A DNA stretch of 64,000 nucleotides from Hungatella sp. UBA3048 (GTDB taxonomy: Bacteria; Bacillota; Clostridia; Lachnospirales; Lachnospiraceae): the NCBI GenBank assembly GCA_002367105.1, contig DFCS01000044.1:106140-170139 (forward strand), given 5' to 3'. The notes under the pieces are model-generated. The model was not told where the DNA came from. It worked only from the letters and a program-made list of their open reading frames with translations, and ran no database searches. This document shows, piece after piece, positions 1 to 8,510 of this stretch. The translations under genes and the position numbers were made by a program. Positions within the stretch are counted from its first letter, which is position 1. The number at the start of each line of letters is the position of its first letter.

Positions 1-18
1 TGTCAATTCTTCAGAGGG

Positions 19-867
19 ATGACCTTTAAGGTCACAAAGCGGATGTATCGTTCTTCCGCAGTTTTTATGGCGGGTGCGGCAATTATTACTGTTGTGGCGT
101 TTACCTCAGCAGGATTTGGAAGCGGCGGCAGAAATGCTTTAACGGCATTTGCGGAAACGCCGGAGTCAGAAGACTCTCCGGATAAAGAAGATGTGAAAGA
201 TGAAACAGTGAAAGAAGAAACTGTTACCCAGGAAAAAGCCCAGATAAAACTTACGGAAGTCAGAATGCAGGCACAACAGCTGGCCGGTAATTTCCTGGAG
301 AAAGATGTGATCCAGAAACAGGAACAGGCGGAGGAGTCCAAGGCAGAGATTGAGCGAATCAATACAAAGATCGCCATGGAAGAGGAGGCTAAACGGCAGG
401 CAGAAGAAGCAGCTAAAAAAGAGGCTGAAGCAAAGAAAGCGGCTGAAGAGGCAGCAAAGAAGGCAGAGGAAGAAAAAGCCGCCCATTCAACGTCAGTGAC
501 TCAGGACGATTATCAGGTCTTACTGAAGATCGTGCAGGCGGAAGCCGGTATTTGCGATGACAAGGGTAAGATCCTTGTAGCCAATGTAATTATTAACCGC
601 GTAAAGAGCGGAAAATTTCCCGACACGGTGAAAGGAGTCGTTTATGAACCCTCCCAGTTTTCACCGGTATCAAACGGCAGTATTAATTCCGTAAAAGTGA
701 CAGATGATACGAAACAGTGTGTTGACCGTGCGCTGGCAGGAGAGGATTATTCAAGCGGAGCCCTGTATTTTATGAATCGGGGTGGCTCCAGAAGAGGTGC
801 GATCAGCTGGTTTGATTCCCATCTGACTTATTTATTTCAGCATGGCAACCATGAATTTTTTAAATAA
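19..867 (+). CDS. SleB-like cell wall hydrolase (secreted or membrane-anchored)
   Basis: Predicted peptidoglycan hydrolase of the SleB/CwlJ family (Hydrolase_2 domain), which in spore formers attacks cortex or vegetative wall. Residues 10-32 form a hydrophobic signal/anchor segment. Residues 60-155 are a highly charged, Ala/Glu/Lys-rich coiled coil. The catalytic domain spans about 163-282: the QAEAG motif puts the expected catalytic Glu at 175, followed by NRVKSG and the YEPSQFSP motif typical of the family. The start is uncertain: ATG at 19 sits directly against an AGAGGG sequence (no spacer), ATG at 43 is an alternative, and the frame stays open to the left edge, so the true start could lie upstream. 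It stands alone before a new promoter. Family assignment is firm; whether it acts in germination or vegetative growth cannot be told. Confidence 0.85.
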   Translation: MTFKVTKRMYRSSAVFMAGAAIITVVAFTSAGFGSGGRNALTAFAETPESEDSPDKEDVKDETVKEETVTQEKAQIKLTEVRMQAQQLAGNFLEKDVIQKQEQAEESKAEIERINTKIAMEEEAKRQAEEAAKKEAEAKKAAEEAAKKAEEEKAAHSTSVTQDDYQVLLKIVQAEAGICDDKGKILVANVIINRVKSGKFPDTVKGVVYEPSQFSPVSNGSINSVKVTDDTKQCVDRALAGEDYSSGALYFMNRGGSRRGAISWFDSHLTYLFQHGNHEFFK

Positions 868-872
868 AAACA

Positions 873-902
873 TTGTAGAATATTCTGCTTTAGGTGTATA
901 CT
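873..902 (+). promoter_or_regulatory. Promoter for the YhcH-family gene
   Basis: TTGTAG at 873-878 and TATACT at 897-902 with an 18-base spacer, 70 bases before the next start. Good -10, moderate -35, standard vegetative sigma type. Confidence 0.5.
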
Positions 903-971
903 ATATGTGCATAGCAGGTACCCCTTGAATCTGCGGCCAAACTATACGATACATAAAAGGAGAGTAGGATT

Positions 972-1436
972 ATGATTTTTGATTCAGCAAAAAACCTTGA
1001 TTTTTACAGAAGCCTTGGAGTGGACGGAAGATACGAAAAGGCAGTTGATTTTCTTAAGAACACTGATTTAGAGAGCCTGGCGCCAGGTAAATATGAGATT
1101 GACGGCAAGAATGTTTTTGCGAATGTAACAGAGTATACAACGGTTCCTTGGGAGGAAGCCAAGTACGAAGCTCACCATAATTACACAGATATTCAATATG
1201 TGATTTCCGGTTCTGAAACCATGACATATGCACGGATCGATGAACTGAATGAAAAGGTACCTTATAACGAAGAAAAAGATGTTGTATTTTACGACAATGA
1301 AAATCCAGGCTTAAAAGTAGTGGTAAAAGCTGGAGAATATATGATTTTCAATCCCTGGGATGGTCATAAGCCAAAAGCTGCTGTAAGTGAACCGGCTATG
1401 ATTAAAAAGGTGATTGTTAAGATCAAAGAGAACTAA
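972..1436 (+). CDS. YhcH/YjgK/YiaL family cupin protein
   Basis: Protein of 154 residues of the YhcH/YjgK/YiaL (DUF386) family, related to the beta subunit of evolved beta-galactosidase and thought to act on sugar acids or anomers. Family hallmarks are visible: AHHNYTDIQYV near residues 66-76, a YNEEKDVVFYD stretch, and the C-terminal MIFNPWDGHKP metal-site motif (residues about 118-128). Full length for the family. AGGAGAG lies 7 bases upstream of the ATG. It is monocistronic, with its own promoter and a strong terminator right behind it, so the substrate cannot be inferred from neighbours. Confidence 0.85.
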   Translation: MIFDSAKNLDFYRSLGVDGRYEKAVDFLKNTDLESLAPGKYEIDGKNVFANVTEYTTVPWEEAKYEAHHNYTDIQYVISGSETMTYARIDELNEKVPYNEEKDVVFYDNENPGLKVVVKAGEYMIFNPWDGHKPKAAVSEPAMIKKVIVKIKEN

Positions 1437-1442
1437 TATAAA

Positions 1443-1490
1443 AACGGGAACCGATCCTTTTTGCAAGGGATCAGCTCCCGTTTTCTTTTT
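1443..1490 (+). terminator. Rho-independent terminator after the YhcH gene
   Basis: ACGGGAACCGATCC and GGGATCAGCTCCCGT pair with one or two G-U/mismatch positions around a short loop, then TTTTCTTTTT. Ends the monocistronic unit. Confidence 0.8.
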
Positions 1491-1728
1491 GTGGATTCCA
1501 GTTGTCCGGACAGGACAGGACTGCTTCTTTTGTGAATCTTTGAAGATCAGTCGGTTCATCAGTATGATCAGATGGAAGAAAACGAAGTGCCTTTCCAATG
1601 CTTTTGAAATCTCCTGTACCATCTTTTGAAATATGAATCATAATTATCCCTTCTTTTGCTTATTGTACACAAAATGCATAATATATTTATAATATATCCA
1701 TTATTTAGGAAAATTGCAATGAAAATCA

Positions 1729-1757
1729 TTGACTTTTTCTTAACAAAGTGAGATAAT
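1729..1757 (+). promoter_or_regulatory. Promoter for pckA
   Basis: TTGACT at 1729-1734 and GATAAT at 1752-1757 with a 17-base spacer; 38 bases before the pckA start. A strong vegetative promoter. Confidence 0.75.
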
Positions 1758-1795
1758 AGTGACAAATTTGGATTTTGTAAAAGGAGGATTTTTCT

Positions 1796-3487
1796 ATGTC
1801 AACAAAAGCATATTATCCAATCAATGAAATTGGAAAAGGCCAGCCAGGTTTTGCAACTACGCGTTCGATCATTGAAGCTCCGTTTTATGGAAATAACGTA
1901 ATTAAGGTTACTACACTTAGAGAAGCATATGAACTTGCTAAGAATTCACCAGGAACCGTGGTGACGGACATGCCTGTATACAGGGGAGAGGAATTTGGCC
2001 TTGATAAAGATGCCAAAGTTCTCTTATTTAACGATGGTGCAATTACCGGACGCTATGCGACTGCTAGAAGAATCGCAGGAGAGCCCGGTGTAAATTGCGG
2101 TGCTCTTGACAAAGTTGTTATGGATGCAGTTTATGAAACCCGTTGGAAAACAATGTATCATGCAGAGGTTTATGCCGGACTTGATCCTGAATTCATGGTG
2201 AAGGTACATCTCCTTATTCCGGAAGGCGAAGAAAATATTCTGTATAACTGGATGCTGAACTTCCAGTATATGTCTGATGAGTATGCGAAAATGTATAAAG
2301 CTTCTAAACCAGTCGGCGATGGAAAAGAAGCAGATATCTATATCTTCTCTGATCCTCAGTGGAATGGTTCCGACCGTCCAGGCGTAGATCTGTCCTGTTT
2401 AAGCGATCCAAAATGCTTGTGCTACTTTAATACGGACCAGAACTGTGCGGCAATCCTTGGTATGAGATACTTCGGAGAGCACAAGAAAGGAACCCTTACA
2501 ATGGTATGGGCTCTTGCTAACCGTAACGGATATGCTTCCTGCCACGGCGGACAGAAAGAATATAACTTAACCGATGGTTCCAAATATGTTGCATCTGTAT
2601 TTGGTTTATCCGGCTCGGGAAAATCCACCATCACTCATGCAAAGCATGGCGGAAAATATGATGTTACCGTTCTCCATGACGATGCATTCATTATCAATAC
2701 CGACACCTGCTCATCTGTTGCAATAGAGCCTACGTACTTTGATAAGACGCAGGATTACCCAACTGGCTGTGAAGATAATAAATATCTCTTAACTGCCCAG
2801 AACTGTTCCTGTACCTTAGACGAAGACGGAAAGATCCAGCTGGTAACAGAGGATATCAGAAACGGCAACGGACGTGCCATCAAATCAAAACTGTGGTCTC
2901 CTAACCGTGTGGATAAGATTGAAGCACCGGTTAATGCGATTTTCTGGATCATGAAGGATCCTACCATTCCGCCGGTAGTAAAATTAAAAGGCGCTTCCCT
3001 GGCATCTGTTATGGGCGCAACTCTTGCAACAAAGAGATCAACAGCGGAAAGACTGGCACCGGGAGCTGATCCCAATGCTCTGGTGGTTGTTCCTTATGCC
3101 AACCCATTCAGAACCTATCCTCTGGCCAATGACTATGAAAAATTTAAAAAACTGGTAGAAGAGAAGAACGTAGATTGCTATATTATTAACACTGGTGATT
3201 TTATGGGCAAGAAGGTTCAGCCAAAGGATACCTTAGGCATTCTGGAAGCCATTGTGGATAAGACTGCCCAGTTCAAACAGTGGGGACCATTCTCTGATAT
3301 CGATATCTTTGAGTGGGAAGGATTTGTTCCGGACCTTCATGATGCCTCATACGCAGAGCAGTTAAAGGCACGTATGGAAGACCGTGTGAAATTCGTTGCA
3401 AATACTGCAACCATAAAGGAAGGCTATGACAAGCTTCCGGATGATGCCCTGGCAGCACTTCAGAAAATTGTTGAGGAATTAAAATAA
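1796..3487 (+). CDS. pckA: Phosphoenolpyruvate carboxykinase (ATP)
   Basis: Cytosolic PEP carboxykinase, interconverting oxaloacetate + ATP with PEP + CO2 + ADP. In fermentative clostridia it often runs toward oxaloacetate. The 563-residue protein has the P-loop GLSGSGKST at 270-278, the kinase-2 motif LHDDAF shortly after, and a C-terminal RTYPLANDY/NTGDF region, all as in the ATP-dependent (not GTP) class. It is slightly longer than the roughly 530-540 residues common for the class. AAAGGAGGA lies 7-8 bases before the ATG. It has its own strong promoter and terminator, so it is a single-gene unit. Confidence 0.95.
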   Translation: MSTKAYYPINEIGKGQPGFATTRSIIEAPFYGNNVIKVTTLREAYELAKNSPGTVVTDMPVYRGEEFGLDKDAKVLLFNDGAITGRYATARRIAGEPGVNCGALDKVVMDAVYETRWKTMYHAEVYAGLDPEFMVKVHLLIPEGEENILYNWMLNFQYMSDEYAKMYKASKPVGDGKEADIYIFSDPQWNGSDRPGVDLSCLSDPKCLCYFNTDQNCAAILGMRYFGEHKKGTLTMVWALANRNGYASCHGGQKEYNLTDGSKYVASVFGLSGSGKSTITHAKHGGKYDVTVLHDDAFIINTDTCSSVAIEPTYFDKTQDYPTGCEDNKYLLTAQNCSCTLDEDGKIQLVTEDIRNGNGRAIKSKLWSPNRVDKIEAPVNAIFWIMKDPTIPPVVKLKGASLASVMGATLATKRSTAERLAPGADPNALVVVPYANPFRTYPLANDYEKFKKLVEEKNVDCYIINTGDFMGKKVQPKDTLGILEAIVDKTAQFKQWGPFSDIDIFEWEGFVPDLHDASYAEQLKARMEDRVKFVANTATIKEGYDKLPDDALAALQKIVEELK

Positions 3488-3495
3488 AATTTCAT

Positions 3496-3534
3496 AGAGA
3501 CGAAGAAGGAGTATCCTTTTTCGTCTCTGTTTTT
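3496..3534 (+). terminator. Rho-independent terminator after pckA
   Basis: AGAGACGA (3496-3503) pairs perfectly with TCGTCTCT (3521-3528), followed by GTTTTT. Confidence 0.8.
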
Positions 3535-3606
3535 ACGTGGATATCACAGCAGCTAAGAAAAACCCGCAAAGCGTGTTTTTCTTAATTTCACCATACAGGA
3601 GGCACC

Positions 3607-4251
3607 ATGAATAAAGAATATTTGTTGTTTGATTTAGATGGAACCCTTACGGACCCCAAAGAGGGCATAACGAAGTCTGTCCAGTATAGCCTCCGGCATT
3701 TTGGGATTGAGGTGGAGAATTTAGATGAGCTTTGCTGCTTTATCGGGCCGCCTTTAAAGGACAGCTTTATGGAGTATTATGGATTTAGTGAGGAACAGGC
3801 AAAAAAGGCCGTTGAAATTTACCGGGAATATTTTTCGGAAAAAGGATTGTATGAAAATAAGGCCTATGAAGGAGTTCTGGATGTACTGCAGTTTCTTCTT
3901 AAGGCAGGGAAAAAGCTTTATGTGGCCTCCTCAAAGCCGGAAGTGTTTGTCCGGATGATCCTTAAACATTTTGAGTTGGATTCCTGTTTTTTATTTATGG
4001 GAGGTGCCGACATGGATGAAACCAGGGTAAAAAAGGCAGATGTGATTCGTTATGTTTTAAAAGAATGCGGAATCACCGATCTGGACAAGACGGTGATGAT
4101 CGGAGACAGGAAGCATGATGTTTTGGGGGCAAAAGAAACCGGAATAGCATCGGTAGGAGTGTTGTATGGTTACGGAAGCAGGCAGGAGCTTTCAGAAGCC
4201 GGAGCGGATGTTCTGGCAGAAACAATTTTTGATTTGCAGAAACTGTTATAG
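3607..4251 (+). CDS. HAD family phosphatase (phosphoglycolate phosphatase-like)
   Basis: HAD-superfamily subclass IA hydrolase of 214 residues, probably a cytosolic phosphatase for a small phosphorylated metabolite. Motif I is DLDGTLT with the nucleophile Asp9 and Asp11; motif II is VASSKP (about 117-122); motif III/IV is the Lys before the MIGDRKHDVLGA segment (about 163-174). The helical cap sits between motifs I and II. AGGAGG lies just upstream of the ATG. The specific substrate cannot be read from sequence; Gph/PpaX-like annotations are common for this family. Confidence 0.88.
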   Translation: MNKEYLLFDLDGTLTDPKEGITKSVQYSLRHFGIEVENLDELCCFIGPPLKDSFMEYYGFSEEQAKKAVEIYREYFSEKGLYENKAYEGVLDVLQFLLKAGKKLYVASSKPEVFVRMILKHFELDSCFLFMGGADMDETRVKKADVIRYVLKECGITDLDKTVMIGDRKHDVLGAKETGIASVGVLYGYGSRQELSEAGADVLAETIFDLQKLL

Positions 4252-4298
4252 TATGTTATACTAGGTCTCTAACATTTTAAGCAGGAGGAATACAAGAG

Positions 4299-4574
4299 AT
4301 GAAAAAGGTGGAGATCGGATTCTGGGGAGTTGAGTCCATCCTGGAATTTGTCTCAATTGCGGGAGCATGTAAAGAAAAAATTAATTTGGCCTGCGGAGAA
4401 AGAACGGTTAACGCAAAATCGCTGCTTTCTGTGCTGTCTTTGGCCACTGCGGAAGGGTTGGAACTGATCATTCAAGAAGACTCCAGCGACTCTCTTTTAA
4501 GACTTCTGGAACTGTATGTAGAGCATGGAAGACTGCTTGGAAGACTGCTTGGCAACAAACATATTGCTGTCTGA
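4299..4574 (+). CDS. HPr-like protein lacking the phosphorylatable histidine
   Basis: Small 91-residue protein with the HPr fold pattern: an amphipathic first helix where true HPr has GLHARPA, and a second region AKSLLSVLSLA (39-49) that aligns with the HPr regulatory-serine helix. The His15 region reads GFWGVESILEFVS, so the phosphotransfer histidine is missing. It therefore probably cannot act as a PTS phosphocarrier; a regulatory role like that of Crh (also without His15) is an inference. A real HPr is encoded at 42376-42630. AGGAGG lies upstream of the ATG. It is probably cotranscribed with the HAD gene 47 bases upstream. Confidence 0.6.
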   Translation: MKKVEIGFWGVESILEFVSIAGACKEKINLACGERTVNAKSLLSVLSLATAEGLELIIQEDSSDSLLRLLELYVEHGRLLGRLLGNKHIAV

Positions 4575-4612
4575 TCCAATAGATTAAAATCAAAACTGAC
4601 AGGAAAAGGAAC

Positions 4613-4641
4613 TTGAAAAACAAAACAAAGTAGTGTATACT
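4613..4641 (+). promoter_or_regulatory. Strong promoter for the 6S-like RNA
   Basis: TTGAAA at 4613-4618 and TATACT at 4636-4641, spacer 17. No reading frame follows; the transcript would begin near 4648. Confidence 0.7.
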
Positions 4642-4647
4642 AAGACC

Positions 4648-4850
4648 ATAGAAAACATGGGAAAGTAATTCCTGAAATGTGCGACACTCTTACCTTTTTT
4701 GAACCTACATTATGACTCATGGGATTCCAATATTTTCAGGTGGATGTCAAGCCTCCGTTTGCAGTGGAAGGCAGAAACTTGAGTGAGGTTGCCCACCTAG
4801 CAAGGCTAGGCGTCAATAAGTAAGAACCGGCATTTTGGGGTTACCAAAGA
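4648..4850 (+). ncRNA. ssrS: Probable 6S RNA
   Basis: A roughly 200-base non-coding unit framed by a strong promoter and a strong terminator, with no ORF. CCTGAAA (near 4672) can pair with TTTCAGG (near 4734), closing an arm that contains an imperfect apical hairpin. The conserved-looking segments are TTCCTGAAATGTG and CCTCCGTTTGC, which I associate with Firmicute 6S RNA from memory. 6S RNA binds housekeeping RNA polymerase by mimicking an open promoter. I could not fold a convincing closing stem by eye, so another abundant small RNA is possible. An Rfam RF00013 covariance search would settle it. Confidence 0.6.
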
Positions 4851-4852
4851 AA

Positions 4853-4882
4853 AAAGCAGCGAGAAATCGCTGCTTTAATTTT
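4853..4882 (+). terminator. Terminator of the 6S-like RNA
   Basis: AAAGCAGCGA (4853-4862), GAAA tetraloop, TCGCTGCTTT (4867-4876): a perfect 10-bp stem, followed by AATTTT. Confidence 0.75.
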
Positions 4883-4946
4883 ATGTAAAAGTATGGTAGA
4901 GTATAGAATAGACAATAGTCAATCTTAAAAACTTAGGAGAATTTTT

Positions 4947-6194
4947 ATGAAAGAGACAAATTTTCGGAATTATATATGCTGGGGAGTCACAGCACTTTCC
5001 GTTATTGCCTTGAGCATAACCTTTGCCTTTTTTCTTTCCAGATTCCAGGCTGTGAAGGGTACGGTAAAAATAATTGTGGGGATTCTTATGCCTGTCATTT
5101 ACGGGGCAGTCCTCGCATATCTTTTACTGCCGGTATATAACAAGTCCAGAGACATTACGGTACGCCTGCTTTCTTCCAGATGGAAAAATAGGAATGGGGT
5201 GAAGTCCATATCCCGGGCCGCGGGAACTATGGCCAGCTTGATTTTTCTGTTTGTAATAGTAGTCGGACTTTTCTGGATGATCATCCCCCAGATTTATACG
5301 AGTGTCATGGGACTCCAGGAATCACTGGGCGAGAATATGAACGATCTGGCTCTGTGGCTTCAAAAGATGCTTGAGGATAATCCTTCTGTGGAACGGGCGG
5401 TCATTCCCATATATGACCGGCTGACAGGCCAGCTGCAAAATTGGATGACCTCTGACCTGGTCCCCAACATGTCCATGTTGATCGGCAGCCTTTCCAGCGG
5501 ACTGCTAAGCGTGGTACTGGTTCTAAAGAATATACTGATCGGTGTAATCGTAATGGTTTATCTCCTGAACATAAAGGGAACGCTTTCTGCTCAGGGCAAA
5601 AAGATCATTTACAGTATATTTCCTATTAAAACGGCTAACCAGGCAATCGATGAAATCCGTTTTGTTCATCGGGTGTTTGGCGGGTTCATAACGGGAAAGA
5701 TTTTAGATTCCCTGATTATCGGGATTATGTGTTTTTTCCTTTTGAATGCTATGAATATGCCTTACACACTGTTAGTAAGCGTGATTGTGGGCGTAACTAA
5801 TGTGATTCCCTTTTTTGGTCCGTTTATCGGAGCCATTCCCAGTGCATTTTTAATCCTGCTGGTCAGCCCTATCAAGTGTCTGTATTTCCTGATATTCATT
5901 CTTTTGCTCCAGCAGTTTGACGGAAATATCCTGGGTCCGAAAATATTGGGACAATCCACGGGGCTTCCCAGTTTTTGGGTGCTGTTTTCTATCCTGCTTT
6001 TTGGCGGACTGTTTGGTTTTGTGGGAATGATCATTGCGGTGCCGACCTTTGCGGTGTTTTACAGTGTAGTTTCAAGGCTGGTGAACCGTTCCCTGTCGAA
6101 AAAGGATCTCTCCCTTAAAACGGTGGACTATTATGACCTGGAGCGGATTGATGAAAACAAAAAATTATATGAGACAAGAGGAGCGCATGAATAA
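4947..6194 (+). CDS. AI-2E family transporter (UPF0118 membrane protein)
   Basis: Polytopic membrane protein of 415 residues of the AI-2E exporter / UPF0118 family. There is an N-terminal pair of membrane helices, a soluble amphipathic middle (about 120-175), then several helices including the conserved VTNVIPFFGPFIGAIP segment and the LGPKILG motif (C-terminal half). Family members have been linked to autoinducer-2 export or Na+/H+ antiport; no substrate can be inferred here. AGGAG lies 8 bases before the ATG. Its 3' end overlaps the next gene by 8 bases, so the two are translationally coupled. Confidence 0.85.
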   Translation: MKETNFRNYICWGVTALSVIALSITFAFFLSRFQAVKGTVKIIVGILMPVIYGAVLAYLLLPVYNKSRDITVRLLSSRWKNRNGVKSISRAAGTMASLIFLFVIVVGLFWMIIPQIYTSVMGLQESLGENMNDLALWLQKMLEDNPSVERAVIPIYDRLTGQLQNWMTSDLVPNMSMLIGSLSSGLLSVVLVLKNILIGVIVMVYLLNIKGTLSAQGKKIIYSIFPIKTANQAIDEIRFVHRVFGGFITGKILDSLIIGIMCFFLLNAMNMPYTLLVSVIVGVTNVIPFFGPFIGAIPSAFLILLVSPIKCLYFLIFILLLQQFDGNILGPKILGQSTGLPSFWVLFSILLFGGLFGFVGMIIAVPTFAVFYSVVSRLVNRSLSKKDLSLKTVDYYDLERIDENKKLYETRGAHE

Positions 6195-8463
6195 AAAGAC
6201 ATTTATCGGATTTATAGTCGGTATTCCTCTTTTGGTTTTGATTCTCATTATTATTATTCTGGTAAGTGAACCGGAACCGGAGGGAATATCAAGGGGGGTA
6301 GCATATAAGTCAGCTGCTCTTCTTCTTACCGATAGAGAAAACTGTGAAAAAATGCTGAAGGAACATAGCCAGGAATACTTTCCGGAAAAGGAACAGAATA
6401 ACTGGTATGTGAAATATATGAATTACCTGTATGCAGGCGGTTATCTTGACCCCCATGAAATTCCAGCAAAAAGTGATACTGCGGAAGGTTTTCTGACCTA
6501 CAAAGAGGCGGAAAGCCTGGCGGAAGCTCTGGTTCCCGGATCAGGAAAGAGGATTCATGAAAGCAGCAAAAAACAAAATAAGAAGCTTCCCGCGGATGAA
6601 TGGTGGTATTTGTATGAAGAATTGAGGCAGGCACTGGATAAGGAAGGAACGATCAGAGTGCTTGACGTATTTCTTTATGGCACGCCTACCAATGTAAATA
6701 CTGCAGCAGCCTGGACTGCCTATACCAGCGGAGGTAATTTTCAATTTGAAGGCATCAGCCTGGATTCTTACATAGACTGGGAGTTAAAGCTCCTGGTAAA
6801 GGGCAATGAGATCATTGCATTAAAAGAAGCGGTGACAGATTCCATAACCTATAAAAATGTCTGGCTGACCACAGGAACGGGAGGAACGTTCCGTGTATAC
6901 TTAGGGTCAGTGGAACGTACCTTCCCCCTTGAGGCCTCTTTGGGGCAGCCGGAGGATTTTGCCAATAATATTGCGGATATCAGTCTAAAAAGAGGGAGCC
7001 TTCAAAAGGTTACCTTGAAGAAAAAGAAGATATCGGGAAAGGTTCTTTCGGTGAAGGAGGATTCTGTTGAAGTTGAGGGGTATGGCAGCTTAAAACTGGA
7101 TAAAGATTTTAAAGTATACCGGTTATACGGTCAGTTTGAAGAGCGCAGTATCTCCGATATTCTGGTAGGATATGATATACAGGATTTTGTTGTTGCCCAT
7201 GGCAGGATTTGTGCTGCCTTGCTGGTAAGGGAATTTGATGCAAAGAGCATTCGTGTCCTTTTGATGAGCACCAATTTCCAATCCATCTTCCATCCTTCTG
7301 TAACCCTGTCTGCCGAAAGCGGCCTGTTATTGACCTATGGCGAGAAGGAGGTAAAGGTACCTCCAAAGGCAGAAGTAATTATTGATACCTCAGATGAGCG
7401 GCTAAAGGATGGACGGATTGTAATCGCACCTTTAGAAAAAGGAGATTCCATTTCCGTTAATTCCATTAAGAGGTCCTATGGCACCCCGGCCTATGGCGGA
7501 ACGATTGAAATACGTAAGGAAGCCGATGGGCTGCTGTTAGTCAATGAGTTGTACCTGGAAGATTATCTGACAAAGGTTGTTCCCAGTGAGATGCCTGACA
7601 GCTATGAAAAGGAAGCCTTAAAAGCTCAGGCTGTCTGTGCCAGAACCTATGCGTTCCGTCAGATCCAGAGCAACACCTACAGCAAATACGGAGCCCATGT
7701 GGATGACAGCACCAGATTCCAGGTTTATAACAATCTTCAGGCCGCATCAAAAACAGAAGAAGCGGTACGTGAGACTTATGGAAAGCTGTTGTTTTATAAT
7801 GATAAACCTATTGAAGCCTTTTATTTCTCAACCTCTTGCGGACATACGACCGACGGGAGCGTATGGGGAGGCGATCCGGCAGGGTTTCCCTATCTCGATG
7901 GCAGTCTTCTTCAGGATAGCAGGGGAGTATTAAATCTGTCGACAAATTCTGATTTTGATGAATTTATAAAGAAAAAAGATTATCCGGCCTTTGATTCAGG
8001 ATTCCCCATGTACCGATGGGAAACCACCGTCACAAATCGGCAGCTGGAGGAAGAGATCACAGAAGTCGGATCGATCTTAAACATTACTGTAACAGAACGG
8101 GGAGTAGGCGGAATTGTTAAAAAATTAAGGGTCGAGGGATCCGACGGCGTCATGACCATCAATGGGGAAGGACAGGTAAGAGCAAAGCTTGGAAATAAAT
8201 ATATGACCATTACAAAGCTTGATGGTACGCTCATGAAGAATTTTGACTCTCTTCCCAGTGCCTATATTGCAATAGAAAATCAGGGTGTTGATGACAATAA
8301 CATAACAACCTTTCATATCTATGGGGGAGGCTTTGGGCATGGTGTCGGAATGAGCCAGAATGGGGCTCAGGCCATGGCAAAGAACGGAAAAAATTATGAG
8401 GATATTCTGAAATTCTTCTATCATGATACAGAAGTACGGGAAGCAGAGCAGAGTAAGGAATGA
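6187..8463 (+). CDS. SpoIID/LytB domain protein, membrane-anchored
   Basis: 758-residue protein starting at the ATG at 6187, preceded by AGAGGAG. Residues 6-28 form an N-terminal membrane anchor. The C-terminal half is a SpoIID/LytB domain: EDYLTKVVPSEMP and AQAVCARTYA, then STSCGHT, and the terminal GGGFGHGVGMSQNGAQAMA block. In SpoIID this domain is a lytic transglycosylase acting on septal peptidoglycan during engulfment. This copy is much longer than SpoIID (about 340 residues), with about 400 extra N-terminal residues of unrecognised function, so it is a SpoIID-like paralogue. It overlaps the permease by 8 bases. Confidence 0.85.
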   Translation: MNKKTFIGFIVGIPLLVLILIIIILVSEPEPEGISRGVAYKSAALLLTDRENCEKMLKEHSQEYFPEKEQNNWYVKYMNYLYAGGYLDPHEIPAKSDTAEGFLTYKEAESLAEALVPGSGKRIHESSKKQNKKLPADEWWYLYEELRQALDKEGTIRVLDVFLYGTPTNVNTAAAWTAYTSGGNFQFEGISLDSYIDWELKLLVKGNEIIALKEAVTDSITYKNVWLTTGTGGTFRVYLGSVERTFPLEASLGQPEDFANNIADISLKRGSLQKVTLKKKKISGKVLSVKEDSVEVEGYGSLKLDKDFKVYRLYGQFEERSISDILVGYDIQDFVVAHGRICAALLVREFDAKSIRVLLMSTNFQSIFHPSVTLSAESGLLLTYGEKEVKVPPKAEVIIDTSDERLKDGRIVIAPLEKGDSISVNSIKRSYGTPAYGGTIEIRKEADGLLLVNELYLEDYLTKVVPSEMPDSYEKEALKAQAVCARTYAFRQIQSNTYSKYGAHVDDSTRFQVYNNLQAASKTEEAVRETYGKLLFYNDKPIEAFYFSTSCGHTTDGSVWGGDPAGFPYLDGSLLQDSRGVLNLSTNSDFDEFIKKKDYPAFDSGFPMYRWETTVTNRQLEEEITEVGSILNITVTERGVGGIVKKLRVEGSDGVMTINGEGQVRAKLGNKYMTITKLDGTLMKNFDSLPSAYIAIENQGVDDNNITTFHIYGGGFGHGVGMSQNGAQAMAKNGKNYEDILKFFYHDTEVREAEQSKE

Positions 8464-8510
8464 GAATGACAGTTCCAGCGTAGGATGATAGAAAAACACA
8501 GGAATGTCGT

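Noticed and set aside
1414..1629. Short ORFs between the YhcH gene and pckA
   Set aside because: They read through a terminator hairpin on both strands and have no ribosome sites.
4648..4882. SRP RNA or tmRNA as identity of the 4.65-kb RNA
   Set aside because: The GGAAGG tetraloop-domain signature of SRP RNA and the tRNA-like ends of tmRNA are absent.
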